Below are positions 4,984 to 8,717 of a stretch of 8,717 nucleotides of DNA, one piece after another. Source of the stretch: Myxococcota bacterium (lineage in GTDB: Bacteria; Myxococcota; Polyangia; GCA-2747355; JAKLHH01); assembly GCA_022710245.1 (NCBI GenBank), contig JAKLHH010000252.1, positions 1-8,717 of the forward strand, read 5' to 3'. The position numbers and the translations under genes are program-made. How positions within the stretch are numbered: position 1 is the first letter of the stretch; every line of letters begins with the position of its first letter. The notes beneath the pieces were generated by a model that worked only from the letters and a program-made list of their open reading frames with translations, searched no databases and was not told where the DNA came from.

Positions 4984-5574
4984 ATGCCCCGGCGGATCCT
5001 CTTCTGCGGGGTGGGCGCGCTCGGGTCCACCGCGGCCGTGCTCTGCCGCAACCTGCCGGCCGAGGCGGACGCCGAGCTCGCCTTCGTCGACCTCGACCGC
5101 GTCGAGGCGAAGAACCTCCGCGCCCAGGCCTTCACCAGGCCGGCGGTCGGCAAGAACAAGGCGGAGGCGCTCAAGCTCCAGCTGCACAACCTCTGGGGCG
5201 TGCGCAGCGAGGCCTTCCCGGTGCGGCTCACGGCGGACAACGTGGCCGCGCTCTGCGCGGGCGCGGCGCTCCTCGTCGACTGCTTCGACAACGCGGCCAG
5301 CCGCGAGCTGCTCTCGGCCCACGCGCGGGCGGCCGGCCTGCCGCTCGTCCACGCGGCCCTCTCCGGCGACGGCAGCTTCGGCCTGGTCCGCTGGGACGAG
5401 CGCTTCCGCGCCGACCCCGAGGACCACGAGGGGCAGGCGACCTGCGAGGGCGGCCAGCACCTGCCCTTCATCGGGCTCCTGGCCGCGGGCCTCGCCCGCG
5501 TGATCCAGGACCACCTGCGCGACGGCCGCCGGCGCGACCTGCTGGTCACGCTGAGCAGCGTGCGCGAGACCTGA
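4984..5574 (+). CDS. E1/ThiF-like adenylating enzyme
   Basis: E1-like enzymes use ATP to adenylate the C-terminal glycine of a ubiquitin-like or sulfur-carrier protein. The 196-residue product shows the Rossmann nucleotide loop G9-V-G11-A-L-G14-S, the strand end FVDLDRV (D36, D38), N44-L-R-A-Q48 in place of the usual NLxRQ, VGKNK with K59, and the D-C-F-D102-N103 motif of the family. Cys154 in the segment GQATCEGG is the best candidate for a catalytic cysteine carrying a thioester or acyl-disulfide. No zinc-binding CxxC pairs are seen, and the protein is shorter than ThiF or MoeB (about 245-250 residues), so this is a minimal E1. It follows the Ubl gene with no gap (TAG then ATG), and has no ribosome site of its own, which implies coupled translation. 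Its stop abuts the stop of the convergent peptidase gene. Confidence 0.92.
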   Translation: MPRRILFCGVGALGSTAAVLCRNLPAEADAELAFVDLDRVEAKNLRAQAFTRPAVGKNKAEALKLQLHNLWGVRSEAFPVRLTADNVAALCAGAALLVDCFDNAASRELLSAHARAAGLPLVHAALSGDGSFGLVRWDERFRADPEDHEGQATCEGGQHLPFIGLLAAGLARVIQDHLRDGRRRDLLVTLSSVRET

Positions 5575-6753
5575 TCAGCGAGGGCGAGCCGCGAACGGGC
5601 TCAGCGACGGCAGCTGGGGGCGCCGCTGGTAGACGTAGCCCATGCCGTGAGCGAGGCCGAGCAGGTACTCGCGCAGCTCGTCGGGGGACGGCATCACCGC
5701 GCGCACCGCGGCGGCCTCGGCCGACCCGAGGTAGACCGGGCCCGCGCCGGGACGGTGGACCCCATCGTAGAGGAGGCGGGGCTTGTTCTCGCGGCTCATG
5801 ATCATGCGGTAGAGGAGCTCGTAGCGCGGGAGCCCGCGCGGGTGCGTGGTCGGCCGCGGCGCGTTCATCTGCCCCGTCTGGGCCTCGAGCACCGCGCGGT
5901 AGAGGTAGAAGGCGAGGATGCCGGTGGGCGAGAAGCCGCTGCGCAGCGCCAGCTCGCCGCCCGCCGCGTCGGCGACGAGCTCCTGACCGCGCGTCTGCGC
6001 GGAGTCGGGACCCATCGGCGTCTGCCGCACGTCCGGCAGGGTGCCGCGCATCAGGTCCTTCTTCAACGCGTGGCCCATCTCGTGGCCTGTCGTCAGGGCG
6101 AGGATCCCGTCCGCGATCGCGCGCGCCTCGCGGGAGCGGTCCTCCGGCGGCACCCGGTCGAACGCGAGCGAGAGGACGTTGCCCATCAGCTCGCGCTTGG
6201 TGCGGCTGCTGAGGATCGCCGCGGCGATGCGGTCAGCCATCTCGAGGGAGGCCTGGTGCACGATGATGGAGCCGTTCGTCAGCGTCACCGCGCCGGGCGC
6301 CTCGGCGCGGCCACCCTCGAGCACCAGCGCGGGGCCGACGCCGCTCTTGCGGACGCCGAGCTCGCGCCGGAGCCTGCTGGCGAGGCGCCAGTAGATGCTG
6401 TGCACGCGGCGCTGCGAGGCCGGGTCCGCAGGCCGGATGGCCGGGTCGTGGTAGGGCGTGTAGTCCCCCTCCACGGCAGCCCTGGTGCGCGCCGAGATCG
6501 TGGACTCATCGTAGACGGGGCGACCCACCAGGAACGGGCGCGTGCGCAGCGCTCGCAGCGCCTCACCCATCCCGGGCCTCGCGGCCTGCGGGCGCGAGCG
6601 CAGCCGGCTCGCCTCCTTGGCCGAGAGGAAGCCGGGCTCGAGCCCCAGGCCCCGCAGGATCCGGTCGTGAGTGCGGGCGGGCTCGCCGGCTGGCTCCGCG
6701 GCCGCGCTCGCAGCGCCGAGAACGAGGCAGAGTGCGAGGAAGGTGGTGCGCAT
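5575..6753 (-). CDS. Exported M48-like zinc metallopeptidase
   Basis: The start at 6753 is chosen because it places a clean signal peptide at the N-terminus: MRTTFLALCLVLGAASAAAEP, with a likely cleavage after A-S-A-A-A. An upstream GTG at 6801 would bury it. The mature protein is about 370 residues. The zinc motif H224-E-M-G-H228 is followed by E258-L-V-A-D262, giving the third ligand and aspartate of the M48 (Ste24/HtpX/BepA) pattern, and by THPRGLPRYELL, which matches the conserved S/T-H-P segment of that family. No membrane segments follow the signal, so it is probably periplasmic, or anchored only through partners. BepA-like quality control of outer-membrane proteins is one possible role. 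No TPR repeats are visible. It converges on the Rsr cassette with no gap and is not part of it. Confidence 0.85.
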   Translation of the reverse strand: MRTTFLALCLVLGAASAAAEPAGEPARTHDRILRGLGLEPGFLSAKEASRLRSRPQAARPGMGEALRALRTRPFLVGRPVYDESTISARTRAAVEGDYTPYHDPAIRPADPASQRRVHSIYWRLASRLRRELGVRKSGVGPALVLEGGRAEAPGAVTLTNGSIIVHQASLEMADRIAAAILSSRTKRELMGNVLSLAFDRVPPEDRSREARAIADGILALTTGHEMGHALKKDLMRGTLPDVRQTPMGPDSAQTRGQELVADAAGGELALRSGFSPTGILAFYLYRAVLEAQTGQMNAPRPTTHPRGLPRYELLYRMIMSRENKPRLLYDGVHRPGAGPVYLGSAEAAAVRAVMPSPDELREYLLGLAHGMGYVYQRRPQLPSLSPFAARPR

Positions 6754-6868
6754 GCCCCGGAGCGATGCAATGGAGGTGCCGGCCGGAGTGTGCGAGATCA
6801 CAGTGCTCGTCGGTCGGTCGAGGTCGCGGCCTCGGAGGGGGGCCTCGCAGGGTGGCTGCGGCGCGAGC

Positions 6869-6895
6869 CCCTCCGGTGCGCGGCCATCCGGAGGG
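6869..6895 (-). other. 8-bp inverted repeat in the gap between two minus-strand genes
   Basis: CCCTCCGG (6869-6876) and CCGGAGGG (6888-6895) are exact complements around an 11-base loop. It lies about 50 bases after the stop of the downstream lipoprotein gene as read leftward, so it could end that transcript or stabilise its 3' end. No T run follows, so an intrinsic terminator is not convincing. Nearby, GGACGGCCGC occurs twice (within 6908-6935), a short imperfect tandem. Confidence 0.35.
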
Positions 6896-6946
6896 CCGGC
6901 CGCTCCGAGGACGGCCGCGCCGGGGACGGCCGCTCCCGGCCGCGAC

Positions 6947-7663
6947 TCAGAGCGGCTTCAGCCTCGTCAGCGCCACGAAGTAGACCTTGCCGATGCTGTT
7001 GTAGGTGCCGGTCGTCGCGGCGGGCCAGCGCGTGCTGCGGCCGAGCGCGGGCCGCGGCACCGGGAGCTGGAAGTTGGTCCCTCGCCTGAGCTGATCGTCG
7101 ACGATCATCGCCTCGATCATCGCCAGCGCGCCGCCGTGGTAGCCGAGCGCGAGCGCGTGGCGAAAGGGCGCGGGCTGCTGCGGGGCCAGCTCGTCGGCGG
7201 TGGGGTCGTAGGCGCGGAGGCCGACGCCGGGCGCGCACTCGAGCGGCGCCTCCAGGGTGAACGGCGCGGGGATCTCCGCCGGTCGCTCCTCGGAGCGGCA
7301 GTCGATCGCCTCCTGCACCGCGCGGCTGACGCCGAAGTAGCGCACGTCGAGCTGGGCCGCCCGGTACGCGGCGGGCCCGTGCCCCTTCGCCTCGTAGGCG
7401 AGCACCACGTGATCGACGAAGGTCTGGCTCGCCTCGGGCGGGAGCCCGAGCCTCAGCGTCGTTCCGTCGGTGAGCGCGTCGATGGCCAGCATCGGCAGGG
7501 TGACGCCGAGCTCGTAGACCTGCCCCTCGGTGTCGACGTTCACCCAGCTCCAGACCTCGGCGCCGCCGAGCAGCACCGTCTCGCCCCTCACCGTGTGCGG
7601 GGCGTTGCCGTGGCAGCCCGCCAGCGCCAGCGCGGCGAGCAGCAGCCTCCCATGTCTCAGCAT
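6947..7663 (-). CDS. Lipoprotein of unknown function
   Basis: The 238-residue product starts at an ATG preceded by GGAGG six bases away; a longer frame to 7936 would run antisense through the neighbouring ATPase gene and is rejected. The first 17 residues (MLRHGRLLLAALALAGC) are a lipoprotein signal with lipobox L-A-G-C, Cys17. The mature part has strand-rich segments (AEVWSWVNVDTEGQVYELGV) and a TFVDHVVLAYEAKGHGP block. It ends with a region where FRHALALGYHGGALAMIEAMI is followed by FQLPVPRP and KVYFVALTRL. This last region faintly recalls TTHB210-like/DUF5602 domains, a weak guess from memory. Two cysteines about 20 residues apart (in IDCRSE and LECAP) might form a disulfide. It probably sits in the envelope. 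No function is assigned. Confidence 0.82.
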   Translation of the reverse strand: MLRHGRLLLAALALAGCHGNAPHTVRGETVLLGGAEVWSWVNVDTEGQVYELGVTLPMLAIDALTDGTTLRLGLPPEASQTFVDHVVLAYEAKGHGPAAYRAAQLDVRYFGVSRAVQEAIDCRSEERPAEIPAPFTLEAPLECAPGVGLRAYDPTADELAPQQPAPFRHALALGYHGGALAMIEAMIVDDQLRRGTNFQLPVPRPALGRSTRWPAATTGTYNSIGKVYFVALTRLKPL

Positions 7664-7744
7664 GATCCCCCTCCGCTGAAGAAGCTTGGTCCACGGGCCT
7701 CGCCCGGGCAACCGGAGCGAGCGGTGGCTCACCCCGCCGCAGCG

Positions 7745-7753
7745 TGATAGATT
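7745..7753 (+). promoter_or_regulatory. Possible extended -10 promoter for the ArsA-like gene
   Basis: TGA followed by TAGATT (hexamer 7748-7753, four of six consensus) sits 10 bases before the ATG at 7764. The predicted start near 7760 leaves almost no leader. That agrees with the absence of a ribosome site before this ATG. The -35 region is weak. The 100-base gap 7664-7763 must hold promoters for both divergent genes. Confidence 0.35.
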
Positions 7754-7763
7754 CGCCCACTGC

Positions 7764-8717
7764 ATGAGCGAGAGCGCGGCCAGCCCCGCCCGCAGCGCGC
7801 CAGACCTGCTGAGCCTGGTGCAGACGCGGCGTGTCCTCGTCACCCTGGGCTCGGGCGGCGTCGGCAAGACCACCACCGCCGCGGCGCTCGGGCTCCTCGC
7901 CGCCCGCCGTGCGCGCCGCACCCTGGTGATGACCATCGACCCGGCGCGGCGCCTCGCCAGCTCGCTCGGGCTGCAGCGCCTCGACCACGAGCAGCGCGCG
8001 GTGCCGGCCGAGCTGCTGGCGCCGGTCGGGGTGGCCCCGGGTCACCTCTACGCGATGATGCTCGACATGAAGCACGCGTTCGACGAGATGATCCGTCGCT
8101 ACGCGCCTGACCCCGGGACCGCCGAGCGGCTGCTGCAGAGCCGCATCTACCGGCAGCTCTCGGCGCGGCTCGCGGGCTCGCAGGAGTACGCGGCGATGGA
8201 GAAGCTCCACGCGCTCTGGCGCGGGGACGCCTACAGCCTCCTCGTCCTCGACACGCCGCCGACCGCGAACGCGCTCGACTTCCTCGAGGCGCCGCACAAG
8301 ATGGTCGACGCGGTGGAGAGCCCGGCGGTGCACCTCTTCGTCAGCGCCTACCGCAAGGCGGGCCGGCTGAGCCTGAGCAGCCTCGGCTTCGGCACCGCGT
8401 ACCTGGTGCGGCGGCTCGCGCGCTTCACGGGCGGCGAGTTCCTCGACGACATCGCGGGCTTCCTCACCGAGCTCTCCACGCTCCTCGGCGGGCTGCACGA
8501 CCGCGCGGCCGAGGTGATCGAGCTCTTCAAGCGGCCCGAGGTGGGGTTCGTCGTGGTGACCGCTCCCGACGCGAGGGCGATCGACGAGGCGATCGACCTC
8601 GCGCACCGCCTGGCGCAGTCGGGGATGAGGCCCTCGGCCTTCATCATCAACAAGGTGCACCCGGTGGCGCCGGTGCAGCTCTCCCTCGAGGAGGTGACCG
8701 GGCAGGTCCTCGGCGCC
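7764..8717 (+). CDS. ArsA/GET3-family ATPase, 3' end outside the window
   Basis: 318 codons are present and the frame is open at the right edge. The P-loop G29-S-G-G-V-G34-K35-T36-T-T is the deviant Walker A type of the SIMIBI ATPases, followed by TIDPARRLASSLGL (switch I, the ArsA/GET3 DPA motif) and LVLDTPPTANALDFLEAP (switch II/Walker B). The A-loop region lies beyond the window. These dimeric ATPases handle arsenite, tail-anchored membrane proteins or, in many bacteria including myxobacteria, unknown cargo. The signature lysine before the glycines, present in classic ArsA, GET3 and MinD as K-G-G-V-G-K, is serine (S30) here, so it belongs to a variant subgroup. The first 20 residues are a Ser/Ala-rich extension. 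No ribosome site is visible and the start is chosen by the conserved distance to the P-loop. It is divergent from the lipoprotein gene. Confidence 0.9.
   Translation, partial: MSESAASPARSAPDLLSLVQTRRVLVTLGSGGVGKTTTAAALGLLAARRARRTLVMTIDPARRLASSLGLQRLDHEQRAVPAELLAPVGVAPGHLYAMMLDMKHAFDEMIRRYAPDPGTAERLLQSRIYRQLSARLAGSQEYAAMEKLHALWRGDAYSLLVLDTPPTANALDFLEAPHKMVDAVESPAVHLFVSAYRKAGRLSLSSLGFGTAYLVRRLARFTGGEFLDDIAGFLTELSTLLGGLHDRAAEVIELFKRPEVGFVVVTAPDARAIDEAIDLAHRLAQSGMRPSAFIINKVHPVAPVQLSLEEVTGQVLGA

Noticed and set aside
5547..5562. Hairpin CACGCT-GAGC-AGCGTG at the end of the E1 gene as a bidirectional terminator
   Set aside because: The stem is only six pairs, lies inside coding sequence, and no T run follows on either strand.
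6798..8660. Very long minus-strand frame across the ATPase and lipoprotein region
   Set aside because: It is a shadow frame with Arg/His/Glu/Ala composition typical of antisense GC-rich DNA. It conflicts with clear motifs of the ArsA-like protein on plus and the lipoprotein in another minus frame.
1..8717. CRISPR arrays, insertion sequences, transposase or integrase genes
   Set aside because: No regularly spaced repeats, terminal inverted repeats or mobile-element proteins were seen in any frame.

Overview
The window is GC-rich bacterial chromosomal DNA with strong G/C third-position bias. Its two lipoproteins, the coiled-coil protein with a poly-Gly linker and the ArsA-type ATPase with a GSGGVGKT P-loop would fit a myxobacterium-like lineage (Myxococcota, former Deltaproteobacteria). 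That assignment is an inference from style, not from a marker gene.

Layout. A coiled-coil lipoprotein gene runs leftward off the left edge (1-807, minus). A non-coding stretch of about 680 bases follows (808-1484), which is the most interesting part of the window. It holds an RNA (about 1170-1333) whose core is a complete cloverleaf tRNA in circularly permuted order: T-arm and 3' acceptor strand come first, then 5' acceptor strand, D-arm and anticodon arm. The flanks pair into a 15-bp stem, and a T7 run ends the unit. This is the architecture of bacterial Y RNAs of the YrlA type, which mimic tRNA. The gene directly downstream encodes the expected partner, a Ro60/Rsr-like TROVE plus von Willebrand A protein (1485-3278).

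Rsr is the first of five tightly coupled plus-strand genes, with junctions of -4, -8, +1 and 0 bases: Rsr; a 341-residue unknown with a C-terminal GICL motif that may be an E2-like partner (3275-4300); a JAB/JAMM metallopeptidase (4293-4730); a small ubiquitin-like protein ending in GGGL (4732-4983); and an E1/ThiF-like adenylating enzyme (4984-5574). Read together, the locus looks like an RNA quality-control particle (Ro60 plus a tRNA-mimicking Y RNA) hard-wired to a ubiquitin-like activation, conjugation and deconjugation cassette. JAB, E1 and Ubl calls rest on visible motifs. The E2 role and any conjugation to Rsr are inference.

The right part looks unrelated to the cassette. An exported M48-like zinc metallopeptidase (5575-6753, minus) converges on the cassette with its stop codon abutting the E1 stop. 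A lipoprotein of unknown function follows (6947-7663, minus). An ArsA/GET3-type ATPase (7764 to the right edge, plus) is divergent from it.
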